Part shown: positions 1-11,000 of the stretch, in pieces
How the letters are laid out: each line of letters begins with the position of its first letter
Numbering within the stretch: position 1 is the first letter of the stretch
Source: Candidatus Omnitrophota bacterium
GTDB lineage: Bacteria > Omnitrophota > Gorgyraeia > Zapsychrales > Zapsychraceae
Direction: 5' to 3'
NCBI GenBank assembly: GCA_023247445.1
Contig: JAHFGL010000012.1
Location: forward strand, 1 to 55,292
DNA: 55,292 nucleotides
Position numbers and translations under genes: made by a program
The notes under the pieces: model-generated
Database searches by the model: none
What the model saw: the letters and a program-made list of their open reading frames with translations, nothing else
What the model was told of the DNA's origin: nothing

Positions 1-671
1 ATATTGGACATGCGGTCCAGCCGCTACAGAACCGGCTGTTCCCTCAATAGCCAATTTCGCTCCTCCGACACCACCCTTTGGAATTGCCGTTGTTCCCATC
101 CCTAATTTACCATCTTTATCAATTGTAACTTTCGCTGTTCCTTGATTTTTAATCGAAATTAGCTGCGCTCCGGCGGTTAAAAAAGCATTTTCTGTGTCAA
201 ACAAATGCGCAATCTGGCCAGCCCCATCACTCTCCCGAGAGACAGCCTTGATCTGATCTCCCGAGGCAATGACAGCGGTGTTTGCAATAAAAGTACCCGA
301 ACCTGTACTATACCATTCCACCGTAGCACTATCTTGATCAGTCCCACAACTAAAGGTATTTGACGCTTGAGTATAAAGTAATTTGGAGGTTGGGACGGCG
401 CTACAGCTTGGCAAACTAACCCAAGTGGCCGCATTAACGCCAGAACCTAACAAAACCTGATCATCAGCGGCATTGCCGGTAACAACTGTGTCAGTAATTT
501 GTCCTTCCTCCTCATAATTGGTGGTGCTTTGAGTATAGGAAGCACTGGCTGGGGTGGTTGTTAGGATCCAAAAGAAAAAGATACTTAAAACGAGAGACGA
601 AGGACGATGGACGATGGACTTTAACGTCCTACGTCCTTCGTCCTTCGTTTTTCTTTTTAAATTTTTATCAA
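1..671 (-). CDS. secreted GIGTT-type fibre protein, N-terminal part (cut by window edge)
   Basis: Partial gene running off the left edge. Its translation closely follows the two neighbouring fibre genes: signal peptide ending in a PASAS-like cleavage site, then GNAADDQVLLGSGVNAATW, LLYTQASNTFSCGTDQ, SRESDGAGQIAHLFDTENAF, TIDKDGKLGMGTTAIPKGG. No ATG exists in frame upstream of the signal peptide. The only start codon I find after the preceding in-frame stop is a TTG at 669-671, about 32 nt after the neighbouring gene ends. That start places a heptamer repeat (591-649) inside the N-terminal region, giving a charged leader before the hydrophobic core. The function is inferred to be an exported structural fibre. 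The start is uncertain, the family assignment is strong. Confidence 0.75.
591..649. repeat. heptamer-type imperfect inverted repeat (GGACGAT/TCCTTCG class)
   Basis: The left arm reads as 7-nt units GGACGAT GGACGAT after CGAAGGA, and the right arm as TCCTACG TCCTTCG TCCTTCG, so the arms are imperfect reverse complements with a short centre near 620. It lies in the 5' end of the left-edge fibre gene. A half-element with similar units is at 14917-14950. Confidence 0.75.
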
Positions 672-703
672 ATCGCTCTATCATCTATCTTTCATCTTCC
701 TCA

Positions 704-2767
704 TCACTTTATTTCCCCAACTTCAAGTCCTTTAATCTCCTCGTCAATCTTACTAATTATTATTGAATTTTCTTCTAACATTTGATTTTGTTTATCATCA
801 ATTCCCATTTGATGTTTAAGAAATTGACTTTGCTCTTGATTTAAATCATCTTTTTTAAGAAGCTCTTCTTCTAATAACATCTGTTCTTGCTTGAGCAAAT
901 TAATTTCTTTATCCAAATAATTATTTCCTAATTGATGAGGTGAAACGAGCATAAGAATTCGTCCTTCTTTTTTACCTTTCTTTATTTCCTTAAAACTTTC
1001 CAAGGCTTTACCAACGACCGCCCCATACTTAGTGGCCTTCATCCCAACGCCAGGCGTGGATGAAGAGGTGATCCAATCTCCTTCTTCAATCGGACCATTT
1101 TCTAAGTTGACTCTCGCTTCAACCTGTCCGGCTAAAGAAATAAATCGATATTTCCTCTCTGGGTATTTTTCTTCCATTTCTTCTGGAGAACCTAATTGTA
1201 ATCCAGGAAATGCCCGAGGATTAAAGATATGTATGGAAGAAACAACACCAACTAAATTCTTGTCATAAGCCCCTTTGGAAAGAATAAGTTTTATCATTGT
1301 GTTAGGATCGATAGAAACAAGATTGGCTTCATCAACACGATGATCAACCCACATCGCTTCCGCTAAATCATAGCCGATGTCCCCACTTGTACTCATATCC
1401 ATCGTTGTATAGCCTGATCCCGTACCATCAACATCTCTTATCGCCATGCGGATACCTCCAACGACTTCAAATTTGTTAGCAGGAGCTGTTGTTCCTATAC
1501 CAACGTTATCGGAAGATGCAACAATAAGATTTTTCGTCCCATTTGTAGCATTGACCACCATATTAAAATAATCTGCAGCAGTATCATTGACATATAGGTT
1601 AGCATAATTTGTTGAAACCCCATTACCCTGACGGAGAATCAAACCATAGTTCGCATCTTCCGGAAAAAGAGCAATGTACGCGTTTGTATTTGATCCTGGG
1701 GTTGTGTCAAAGGCTATCGCACCGCTTGTCGCTCTCATCCAAATATTGGCTATTTCTGTAGTTTCTGCCAATCCACGCAGATAAATCCCCGTCGTATTAC
1801 TACCAGAAGCAACGTCAAGTCGTGCCGCCGGAGCACTCGTCCCCATTCCAATATTACCAGTTGTATCTATAGCCATCCCTTCTGACCAAGTAACAGCTGA
1901 ACCAGCGGCCACACCACTTGCGTAACGAAATAGTAACTTATCTGATAGTTTGTAGATTTGAAAATTCGAACCTGCATCAGAACTCCGCCATGACCCATCA
2001 TAATAAGAATCAAAATTTAAAGAAATATTATCATGATCCCAATTAAGCTGCTGGAATACAGGATAGTTATCTGAGTTAACCGTATATTGAACATGGGGGC
2101 CATCTGACAGAGAAGATGCTGTTCCTTCAATAGCAAGTTGCGCCAATCCGACCCCTCCATGGGGAATAGCTGTTGTTGAGATACCAATCTTTCCATCTTT
2201 ATCAATGGTCAATTTAGCTGTCCCAGCATTTGCAACAGAGATCAGCTTTGCTCCAGCTGTTGGAAAAGTATTTTCCGTATTAAGCACATGGGCGATTTGA
2301 CCAGCCCCATCGGTCTCACGTGAGACATAATTAATCTGATCACCGGAAAGGATATAATTTGTATCGATCGAAAAAATTCCGCCAGAACTTGTCCAAACAC
2401 CTTTTTTCACATCAATACCACAACTAAGAGTATTGGATGCTGTTGTATAAAGCAATTTAGAAACTCCTGCCGTCGCACAGGTAGGGATCGTAACCCAGCT
2501 TGCCGCATTCGCTGCAGAACCAATCAATGTCTTATCATCCGCCGCATTGCCTGTTACGAGTGTTGTACCAATTTGAGCTTCCTCCTCTAAGTCACCGAGC
2601 TCAAGATAAGACGCTTGAGCTGGGTGGGTTATCATAATAAAGAGAAACATCGTTGAAAATAGAAAAGAGAAAATAGAAAATTGATGAAGATAGAAAGTAG
2701 AAATTCGATAAAGGCACTCTTTCCATTTTCCATTTTCTATTTTCATCAATCTTCCATCCTCTATCAT
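704..2767 (-). CDS. secreted fibrous protein with GIGTT repeats and DLAE/ENGPI C-terminal module
   Basis: 687 residues. A hydrophobic signal sequence ends near ITHPAQAS (about residue 53). The body is rich in Thr, Ala, Gly and Asn and carries NIGMGTSAPAARLDV and NVGIGTTAPANKFEV repeats, the short collar motif common in tail-fibre-like and surface proteins. Residues about 455-600 hold GYDLAEAMWVD, then VNLENGPIEEGDWITSSSTP and KYGAVVGKALESF, a module I recognise from large secreted proteins of uncultured bacteria. The last ~75 residues are a Glu/Lys/Gln-rich predicted coiled coil, consistent with oligomerisation. The gene starts directly after the stop of the next fibre gene. Met8 is an alternative start. 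Much of the signal-peptide code lies in the heptamer repeat 2656-2775. Adhesin, sheath or fibre roles are all possible. Confidence 0.8.
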   Translation of the reverse strand: MIEDGRLMKIENGKWKECLYRISTFYLHQFSIFSFLFSTMFLFIMITHPAQASYLELGDLEEEAQIGTTLVTGNAADDKTLIGSAANAASWVTIPTCATAGVSKLLYTTASNTLSCGIDVKKGVWTSSGGIFSIDTNYILSGDQINYVSRETDGAGQIAHVLNTENTFPTAGAKLISVANAGTAKLTIDKDGKIGISTTAIPHGGVGLAQLAIEGTASSLSDGPHVQYTVNSDNYPVFQQLNWDHDNISLNFDSYYDGSWRSSDAGSNFQIYKLSDKLLFRYASGVAAGSAVTWSEGMAIDTTGNIGMGTSAPAARLDVASGSNTTGIYLRGLAETTEIANIWMRATSGAIAFDTTPGSNTNAYIALFPEDANYGLILRQGNGVSTNYANLYVNDTAADYFNMVVNATNGTKNLIVASSDNVGIGTTAPANKFEVVGGIRMAIRDVDGTGSGYTTMDMSTSGDIGYDLAEAMWVDHRVDEANLVSIDPNTMIKLILSKGAYDKNLVGVVSSIHIFNPRAFPGLQLGSPEEMEEKYPERKYRFISLAGQVEARVNLENGPIEEGDWITSSSTPGVGMKATKYGAVVGKALESFKEIKKGKKEGRILMLVSPHQLGNNYLDKEINLLKQEQMLLEEELLKKDDLNQEQSQFLKHQMGIDDKQNQMLEENSIIISKIDEEIKGLEVGEIK

Positions 2768-2775
2768 CTATCTTC
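2656..2775. repeat. heptamer-type imperfect inverted repeat (GAAAATA/TTTTCAT class)
   Basis: The left arm contains GAAAATA GAAAAGA GAAAATA followed by GAAAATT GATGAAGA. The right arm contains TTTCCAT TTTCCAT TTTCTAT TTTCATC AATCTTCC, the approximate reverse complement. The element spans the stop of the 2768-4759 gene and the first ~37 codons of the 704-2767 gene. A shorter pyrimidine tract of the same style lies at about 677-700, after the end of that gene. Confidence 0.7.
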
Positions 2776-4759
2776 CCGATCCATTCCCCTTATTACGTTC
2801 TAATCGTAAAATCCTCTTCTTTAAATTCTCAATCTTCTTTCTGTATTTATTTATAATTGCATCTTGTTTTTGATTTAATTCAAATTGTTTATTCAACACT
2901 TCTTCTGCGTTTTGATGCATAGCTGTTTCTTTAGCAATTCCCTTTTCCAAAGTTGCCTTTTCTTCTCTAAGAAGATCTAATTCCTTATTCTGATTTTTAT
3001 CATCGATATTCTGTAAAGAAACAATGATGATGATTTTCCCAGGCTGACCATCGGCCGTTGCCTTAAAACTTTCTAGAGCCTTACCGACAACCGGCCCCTT
3101 CCCTTTGGCATTCATACCAATTCCAGGGATAGAAGAAGATGTAATCCAATCACCAACTTCAATTGGGCCATTTTCTAAATTAACCTTAACCTCCACTTGA
3201 CCAGCCATCGAAACAAACATATATTCTCGATCAGGAAATATTTCTTCCATCTCTTCTGGGGAACCAAGCTGTAAGACAGGAATCGCCCGCGGCGTATCAT
3301 GAGAAGAAGTCACCGCCATTAAATGATTATCATAAGGTCCTTGAGACTTAACCAATTTCTTACCATTAATAGGATCCACCGAAACCAAATCACCTTCTTG
3401 CACATTTTTATCAACCCACATAGCCTCCGCCAAATCATATCCAATCGATCCGTTAACATCTATATTCATAGTGGATGTACTGGTGACGTTAAGAACCCCC
3501 ATACGAATACCCCCATTAACATAAAAGGCATCATAATAAGTATTAGCGGTTGTCCCAATACTAACTTTATTGTTGGCCGTTACGAAAAGTCCAGCAGTAG
3601 CACTCGCAGCATTACTAGCTCTTATATTCAAATAATCATCAGAGGCACTATCAGCCACAGCAAAAGTGGCATAAGCTGTTGTACCAGCGCCACTCCCATC
3701 AAATATTGAAACTCCGGCCGTAGCGCTTTCCGGTATAAAATCAATATATGCATCTGTTCCGGAACCACTTACCGTACTAATGACAAGATGTCCGCCAGCA
3801 TCCAAATACATATCTGCAATTTCTGTGGTCGAAGCGGCTCCTCTAAGACGAATTGCGGCAGAGTTACTACTCGTATCCATCTCAACTCTTACACTTGGGG
3901 TTGTAAGTGAGGCTAATCCTATTCCAATATTTCCACTTGATAAAACCATCGTCATAGCCTCTGTAAAAGTCAATGCACTTCCAGCCGCCACACCCGTAGC
4001 ATAGCTAAACCTTAAATAATTACCAAATCTTTCAATATAATAATTTGATCCTGCATCAGAGCTACGATAACTACCATCATAATATGCATCAAAAAGTAGC
4101 CCCATATAACCACCATGTCCATTGGTAGAAAGATAGTGTTGAAAAACAGGGTAATCATCTGCGGGTATTGTATATTGAATATCAGGATTAGTTCCATGAA
4201 GGGCTAACTTTGCCGCCCCAATTCCAGTTTTAGGGATAGCGGTTGTCCCAATCCCAATTTTTCCGTCCTTATCAATCGTTAATAGATTTCCACTGCTAAT
4301 TTGACCAGCAAATAAATTCGCCCCGGCTGTTGAAAATGCATTTTCCGTATCAAATAAATGGGCGATTTGGCCAGCCCCATCTGTTTCACGAGATGTATAT
4401 TTAATTTGATCACCGGCCGCAATCACAGATGTATTCGCAATATAAGAACCACCAGAACTAACCCATGAAGCTGTTGCCCCTGTTTGATCAGTACCGCAAG
4501 AAAAGGTGTTGCCCGTTTGGTTATAAAGTAATTTATCCGTCGCATCGGTGGCACAGTTTGAAACGGTCGTCCACGTAGCGACACTGTTAATGACTCCTAC
4601 CAAAATCTTATCGTCGTCTGCATTAAAAGTAATAAGTGTTGTACCGATATTCGATTCCCCTTCATAACCCGAAAGTGGTCCATAATAGCTAGCATTGGCT
4701 GGACGGATGGGAAGGAATAGTGTGCTTAAGAAAATAAAAAATAAAATTATATTTTTCAT
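2768..4759 (-). CDS. secreted fibrous protein, paralogue of the neighbouring GIGTT protein
   Basis: 663 residues with a clean signal peptide (hydrophobic IILFFIFLSTLFLPI, cleavage near RPANAS). It matches the 704-2767 product along its length: SRETDGAGQIAHLFDTENAF, KDGKIGIGTTAIPKTG, YYDGSYRSSDAGSNYYIERF, GYDLAEAMWVDKNV, then NLENGPIEVGDWITSSSIPG and a C-terminal coiled coil with many Glu, Lys and Gln. The tandem arrangement and shared domain order point to local duplication. The signal peptide here is ordinary and not repeat-derived, which makes it the better guide to the ancestral N-terminus. Function is unknown; an extracellular fibre or surface-layer component is inferred. Confidence 0.8.
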   Translation of the reverse strand: MKNIILFFIFLSTLFLPIRPANASYYGPLSGYEGESNIGTTLITFNADDDKILVGVINSVATWTTVSNCATDATDKLLYNQTGNTFSCGTDQTGATASWVSSGGSYIANTSVIAAGDQIKYTSRETDGAGQIAHLFDTENAFSTAGANLFAGQISSGNLLTIDKDGKIGIGTTAIPKTGIGAAKLALHGTNPDIQYTIPADDYPVFQHYLSTNGHGGYMGLLFDAYYDGSYRSSDAGSNYYIERFGNYLRFSYATGVAAGSALTFTEAMTMVLSSGNIGIGLASLTTPSVRVEMDTSSNSAAIRLRGAASTTEIADMYLDAGGHLVISTVSGSGTDAYIDFIPESATAGVSIFDGSGAGTTAYATFAVADSASDDYLNIRASNAASATAGLFVTANNKVSIGTTANTYYDAFYVNGGIRMGVLNVTSTSTMNIDVNGSIGYDLAEAMWVDKNVQEGDLVSVDPINGKKLVKSQGPYDNHLMAVTSSHDTPRAIPVLQLGSPEEMEEIFPDREYMFVSMAGQVEVKVNLENGPIEVGDWITSSSIPGIGMNAKGKGPVVGKALESFKATADGQPGKIIIIVSLQNIDDKNQNKELDLLREEKATLEKGIAKETAMHQNAEEVLNKQFELNQKQDAIINKYRKKIENLKKRILRLERNKGNGSGR

Positions 4760-4779
4760 GATGACTAAGAATACACCCC

Positions 4780-4866
4780 GTCATCCTGAAGGAGCAAAGC
4801 GACTGAAGGATCTCAGAAATCTTAAGTGTTTTGAGATTCTTCGTCGCTTTCGCTCCTCAGAATGAC
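4780..4866. repeat. long dispersed palindrome, GTCATCCTGA class, copy 1
   Basis: Starts GTCATCCTGAAGGAGCAAAG and ends CGCTCCTCAGAATGAC, with arms pairing over about 30 nt. This is a widespread type of bacterial intergenic palindrome. The core around CTTAAGTGTTTTGAGAT also occurs, in opposite orientation, in the copy at 4980-5052. With the 15-nt repeats and the second copy it fills the 314-nt gap 4760-5073, in which I see no gene. Confidence 0.8.
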
Positions 4867-4871
4867 GATAA

Positions 4872-4916
4872 AATTAAATTCGTGATAATTAAATCCGTGA
4901 AAATTAAATCCGTGAC
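4872..4916. repeat. three tandem 15-nt repeats
   Basis: Three consecutive units of the form AATTAAATCCGTGAN (first unit has T for C at position 9). The following sequence contains GTGACACAATACTCAATTCC and AGGTAATGTGTCCC, reminiscent of REP-like tails. No open frame is present here. Confidence 0.7.
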
Positions 4917-4979
4917 ACAATACTCAATTCCGCAATTAATTTAGGAATCAGGTAATGTGTCCCAAAGTCTTTTTTTTCC

Positions 4980-5052
4980 GTCATCCTGAACGAAGTGAAG
5001 GATCTCAAAACACTTAAGAAATTCTGAGATCCTTCGCTGCGCTCAGGATGAC
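4980..5052. repeat. long dispersed palindrome, GTCATCCTGA class, copy 2
   Basis: Starts GTCATCCTGAACGAAGTGAA and ends GCTGCGCTCAGGATGAC. The arms are nearly perfect reverse complements. It lies just past the stop of the giant fibre gene, and its centre is the reverse complement of the centre of copy 1, so the two copies are in opposite orientation. There is no U-run on the minus strand, so it is not a classical terminator. Confidence 0.85.
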
Positions 5053-5073
5053 GATAAAAAACTTAAGTACTAA

Positions 5074-8000
5074 CTAAATAATCCACCACGTCGATCCATC
5101 GCAGACAATCATGTACGACTGATATTGGGCATTAAAGCTAACGGTCGTGCTGCCATCAATGGTTTCTGAGGCATTACCATCAATAATCACATTGTTAGCT
5201 GAGGCATCTGTTTTCTTAATTTGATACTCGCGTCCCGTTGCGCCGCTGGCGGCTGGTAAGGTGATCCTTACTGCCCCACCACTGGCATCAACTAAAATCA
5301 CATGGTCGGTGGCCGCAGCTGTATAGTCCGCTGTTTTAGAAATGGTTACAACACCAAAAGACCCACTAACATGCAAAGTCGACTTAGGTCCAGTAGTTCC
5401 AATCCCGACGTTGCCATTTGTATCAATTACCATCCTATTCGCCACCGCCGTAGTATCATAAATAAAAAACTTATTGGCTAAACCAAAAAGAGTTTCTCCT
5501 GCTCCTCCAACTCCAAAACGATATTCTCGGCCTGTACCTTTAGCAGAATACATTCCATAACTCGAAGTACCCGCGGCATCTCCTGTTTCAGAAGTAATTA
5601 TACTAGAAGTGCCACTTTTGTATGTGTGTAGAATTGAGCCTGGCACCGTCGTCCCGATCCCGACGTTGCCATCTGAAGCAATTCTCATTTTTTCCGTACG
5701 TGTTGCGGTATTGTCAGGAGTTGTATCAAATCTAATATATGATGGCGCATCACCTGCCGCCCATGCACTTTCCGCGTGTGCCACAACCCCAGCGGAATTA
5801 GCATAAGTAGTCGCATCCACTAAACCAGAAAAAAGGACTTTAGCAATCTGATCACCCGAAGCCAAGGCAGCGCCATCATTTAATTTCAAAGTAATACCTA
5901 CCCCTGCCGCTGAAGAAGATGCTCCTGATCCATAAATTTCAAAAGCGGAATTGTTGGAATTAGTGAATTGAAAACCTGTTGTTGGAGCACTTAAGCCGAT
6001 CCCGACGTTACCACTAACAGTCAGCATTCCTCCTGGCAACGTGTATCCAATCCCAACGTTACCGCCTTCAGTTAGCGACACTGAATCGCTTCCTGTTTGA
6101 GTACCAATCCGCATCGTGTCATCGCCACTGTTCCATTTAATCCATCCATACTCACCTGCGTTTGAACCTTCCCCTAAATACGCAAAAGCATCGGTTCCTG
6201 TATTAACAGCAGCCATATTACCAATGACATGTAGTTTCTGACTCGGCGCCGTCGTCCCAAACCCAATGTTGCCATTGGTCGTTGTTATAGCCGGACCTGA
6301 AGAACTTTGTGAAATTGCTAAAGCGGTGACATTGCTCGTTGCCGTCGCTGAGTTGGTAATCTGAACCAACGATCTTAAATTAGCTGTGCTCGCCGAATTC
6401 GAGGCAAAGTTCGCTATCTTTCCACTGGTGAGCGCATCGGCATCACCAATATCTAATGCCGTTCCCGTTGTTAAGACCGTCGGCTGGATATCCACCACAT
6501 TCGCTGTTGTCTGTTCTCCATCAATGTCTAACGCAACTCCTGTGATTCCGTTATGATCGATATAAAGTGATGTACCAAGGGAGTCTTGTTGAAGCCCTAA
6601 CACCTTTGTTGTTGCCGCCCCGGTATGATCATTTGTTACCTGAACTAAGGTTCTCGCTGTTGTGTCACTACTGTTCGATACAAAATTTGCAATCTTTCCA
6701 CTGGTAAGTGCATTCGCATCACCGATATCTAACGCTGTTCCCGTTGTTAATACCGTCGGCTGGATATCAACCACATTGCTTGTTGTATTTTCCCCATCGA
6801 TATCTAAGGCGACGATACCGGTTGCCACATCCTGATCTAGACGTAATAAGAACGCTGAGTCTGTTCCACTCGCCGCTGGATTCTGTAAAATAAGCGAATC
6901 GTCGGCCGTCGTTAACGCAATCGTTACATCTGATCCATCCACATCTCCACCATAAGCGGCCTGTAATGTGCTCGCCCCGCTCCCACCTTCAAGCACCCAA
7001 TTATTAGCCGTTTCGCAGGCATAAAGTCTCTGACCTGTCGTGGCGTCCGTGTCCATATAAATTTGTCCAACGCTACAGGCGGCCGGTAAGCTTGTTGAGC
7101 TTGGTAATAATAATCCTGCACTTCCTAAATGAACTAATCCGTTAGTGACATCAATGGCCCGGGCATTCGCATCTTGTTGGATTTTTAAAGCTGTTGCACC
7201 AACCGCGCCACTATCATCATTGGTAATCTGAACTAGCGTTCTTGTTGCTGTGCTTGCACTAGTTGATGCAAAGTTCGCAATCTTTCCTGTTGTCAAAGAA
7301 TCTGCGCTAGGTATATCTAATGCTGTTCCCGTCGCGCCACCGTAAGTTAAACTGATTCCTTTCGACGCTCCACCATTTTGTGTCAAACTTAACAATGTCG
7401 AGCCGCTATTGGCCGTTGAGCTGCTACTGATTGTAAAAAGAGTTCTTGCCGCTGTATTAGCACTCGTTGATGTAAATTCAGCCAAACCTCCTTGAGTTAA
7501 TGAATTGCCTATCAAAGACATCGCTATCCCTGTATCGCCACCATATACAACACTTAAAGCTTTCGAACCATCACTCGTACCAGCCTGACTCACTAAAAGC
7601 GCCGTGGCGCCGGTTGCGCCTGCATCGGAATTATAAATTTGAACAAGTGTTCTGGCGGCTGTGCTCGTCGAACTTGATGAAAAATTAGCTAAATAACCTC
7701 CAACTAAAGAATTACCCGTCACACCGAGGGCTGTTCCATTAGCTCCGCCATACGTTAATCCAATTCCTGTCGAGGCTCCACCGTTTTGTGTCAAACCTAA
7801 TAACGTCGAAGCTGTGTTTGCCGTTGAACTACTACTAATCGCAAAGAGTGTTCTGGTTGCTGTGCTCGCGCTGCTCGAAGCAAAATTGGCAAACTTTCCT
7901 GTTGTCATTGTAGTGTCACTACTCGCATCGATAATGACTCCTGTTGTTATCGCATTCGTTGATAGATTGAAAACCTTTCCCGTTTGTGTTGAACTTTCAA

Positions 8001-11000
8001 GTTGAACAGCCGTCGTTGATTTAGCCGCGCCATTATCGTCAATCCATAAGGCAACTCCATTAGACTCTTGGGTAATTAACAAAGGTGTTGCCCCCACGGC
8101 CGCTGTTGAACTATTTGTTATCGTTGTTAAAAACCTCGTTGCTGTATCTGCACTGCTAGACTCAAAATTGGCGATCTTTCCCGTCGTTAATGCATTCGCA
8201 CCACCGATGTCTAGCGCCGTTCCGGTTGTTAACACCGTCGGTTGAATGTCTACAACATTTGCGGTCGTTTGCTCACCATCTATATCTAACGCAACACCCG
8301 TCGGTCCGTTATGGTCTATAAATAATGATGTGTTGATGGAATCTTGTTGGATGGCCAATACTTTTGTCGTTGCAGCCCCGGTGCTGTCATTGGTGATTTG
8401 GACTAATGTTCTTGCCGTGGTTGTTGCTGAATTTGAAACGAAATTAGCTATTTTTCCTGAAGTTAACGCATCCGCATCGCCGATGTCTAAGGCCGTGGCT
8501 GTGGTTAACGGCGCGGCCGAAATATTAATAATATCGGCGTCTGTATTTTCCGCGTCGATATCAAAAGCGATAACCCCAGCTGTATCGTTTTGATCAATCT
8601 GCATCGCAAACCCGGAATCATTGGTCCCATCATCATTTTGAATTACAAATGCGTCGTCAGCGGACGTTAACGAAATAATCGTGTTACTGCCATCCACATC
8701 AGAATTATAAGCTCCTTGCAAAGTTGCACTTCCCCCGGTATCTGTTCCGCAACTTAAGACACCATTGGCATCGGTATCAATTGTGTCGCAACTAACAAGC
8801 CCCGTGATCCGCGCCCCGCCGACAACATGTAATTTGGCTGATGGATCCGTTGCCCCGATTCCAACATTGCCACCCTCTGAATTAAGAACCAATGGCCTAT
8901 ACGTATTACCTGGGTCAACAGCTTGAATCCAGCTGTAGCTAGTGCCATTTACACCAAAGAAAAGAGAATCATCTGTGACAGCAGTTCCTGTAGATAGACG
9001 TAAATGACCACCTAAACCATCATTAACCGTAGATGCTGCCTCAGTAGAGCTAATAATATCGATCTTGCTATTCGGGCCTGTCGTCCCAATACCGACGTTG
9101 CCGCCAGACTTAAAGGTTACTAAAGGAGTAGCCCCGTTTGAAATAAATGTATCCACCGCTTCGGCACGTAAAACCAATGAATTAGCTGTTCCCCCCGTTA
9201 TCAATCCAGTCCCATCATTACGGCTAATTCCTACATACGCGACATCTGCTCCTGCATTCCCAAATCTTAAATAAGCAATATTAGTATCGACGCTTCTATT
9301 TAACCTTAGTCCTGCGTGAGAAGTACTATAGACATCTAGAACATCTCCCGGCGCCGTCGTCCCGATCCCGACGTTACCATTAGTGGTTGTTAAGGCTGGG
9401 CCTGAAGAATCTTGTTGAATTCTTAAGGCGGTGACTCCTACCGCTGCTGAGTTGTCATTGGTAATTTGAACCAAGATTCTCGTATCCGTTGTTGCGCTGT
9501 TCGACGCAAAGTTTGCAATCTTACCCGTCGTCAGCGCATCTGCGTCGCCAATATCCAGAGCTGTTCCCGTTGTCATCACCGTCGGTTGGATGTCAACTCC
9601 ATTGGCCGTTGTTGATTCTGTGTCGATATCTAATGCAATCCCAATCCCATTTTGATCTATAAATAATCCTCGGCCTTTTGATTCTTGCGTCACAGTTAAA
9701 TTCGTTACTCCAATTGCAGCCGTCGCACTATTGGTCACCGCAACCAATGTTCTGGTATTGGTTGTTGCACTGTTCGACGCAAAGTTTGCGATCTTTCCCG
9801 TCGTCAGAGCATCGGCATCACCGATGTCTAAGGCTGTTCCTGTCGTTAATACCGTTGGCTGGATATCAACCACATTGCTTGTTGTATTTTCTCCATCGAT
9901 ATCTAAGGCCACAACACCAGTGGCCACATCTTGATCTAGACGTAATAAAAAGGCTGAATCTGTTCCAGCGGCGGCTGGATTCTGCAAAATAATTGAATCA
10001 TCGGCTGTCGTTAACGCAATCGTTACATCTGATCCATCCACATCTCCATTGTATGCAGCCTGTAGAGTCCCTCCGCCGCCATCTGTTCCGCAACTTAAAA
10101 CCCCATTAGCATCGGTATCAATCGTGTCGCAACTGACAAGCCCCGTGATCCGCGCCCCGCCGGTGACATGCAAATTCGTACTCGGAGCAGAATTGCCAAT
10201 CCCCACACTGCCACTAACTGTAAGCGCCCCACCCGGTGCTGTGTATCCGACTCCCACATTGCCCGCACCTGTAATACGCATTTTTTCTGTTGTTGAACCA
10301 CCACCGGCAGAATCTCTTGTCACAAAAGCCATGTCTGCTGATTGTTGCGTTGTGTCTTTTTCAATTAAGGTAATAGCGCCTGAAGTTGAAACTGTATTAT
10401 TAAATCCAAAGGAAATTCCTACCGTTTCTCCAACCGTATTTGTCCTATTTACTAAAATTTCACCTAACGGATTGGTAATACTTGTTCCTGTTCCGACGCG
10501 TATATCTAAAGCTTTTTGGGGTCCTGTTATCCCAATCCCCACACTTCCACCATTAGTTAATGTCAGTTGATTTGTTAAACTTAGCGTTGCATCATCACTT
10601 TGATGTGCTTGATAAAGAAAATTAACTGCCCCATCATAATGAAGCTCCATAACCCGATGATTTACTAGCGCATTATCTGATGTTTCTGCAATATAATTAT
10701 TATCGGCCGCTGTTTTCTTTACCCCCATACTTAAAAACTGAATGCCACTTTGTAATTCTCCAATACGCCAACCCCAATCAGTGGTACCAAATTTTGCATA
10801 TTTACTAGTGTCGCCACCTTTAACATGAAGAATTGATTCCGGTGCTGTCATTCCAATCCCCACACTACCTTTAAAATATGCTTCTCCAGTACGTCCAAAT
10901 GCAATAATATCTCCTCCAGCACCTGTATTAAATACCAATGGGTCATTAAAAGCACCAAAACCAGACCTTATGCTTAAATCAAAATATGTATTCTCACTGG

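Noticed and set aside
3323-3709. Plus-strand 128-codon open frame.
   Set aside because: Antisense to a clear fibre gene, with no start signal or recognisable domain.
4980-5052. Terminator for the giant fibre gene.
   Set aside because: The hairpin is strong but is followed on the minus strand by an A-run, not a T-run, and belongs to a dispersed palindrome class.
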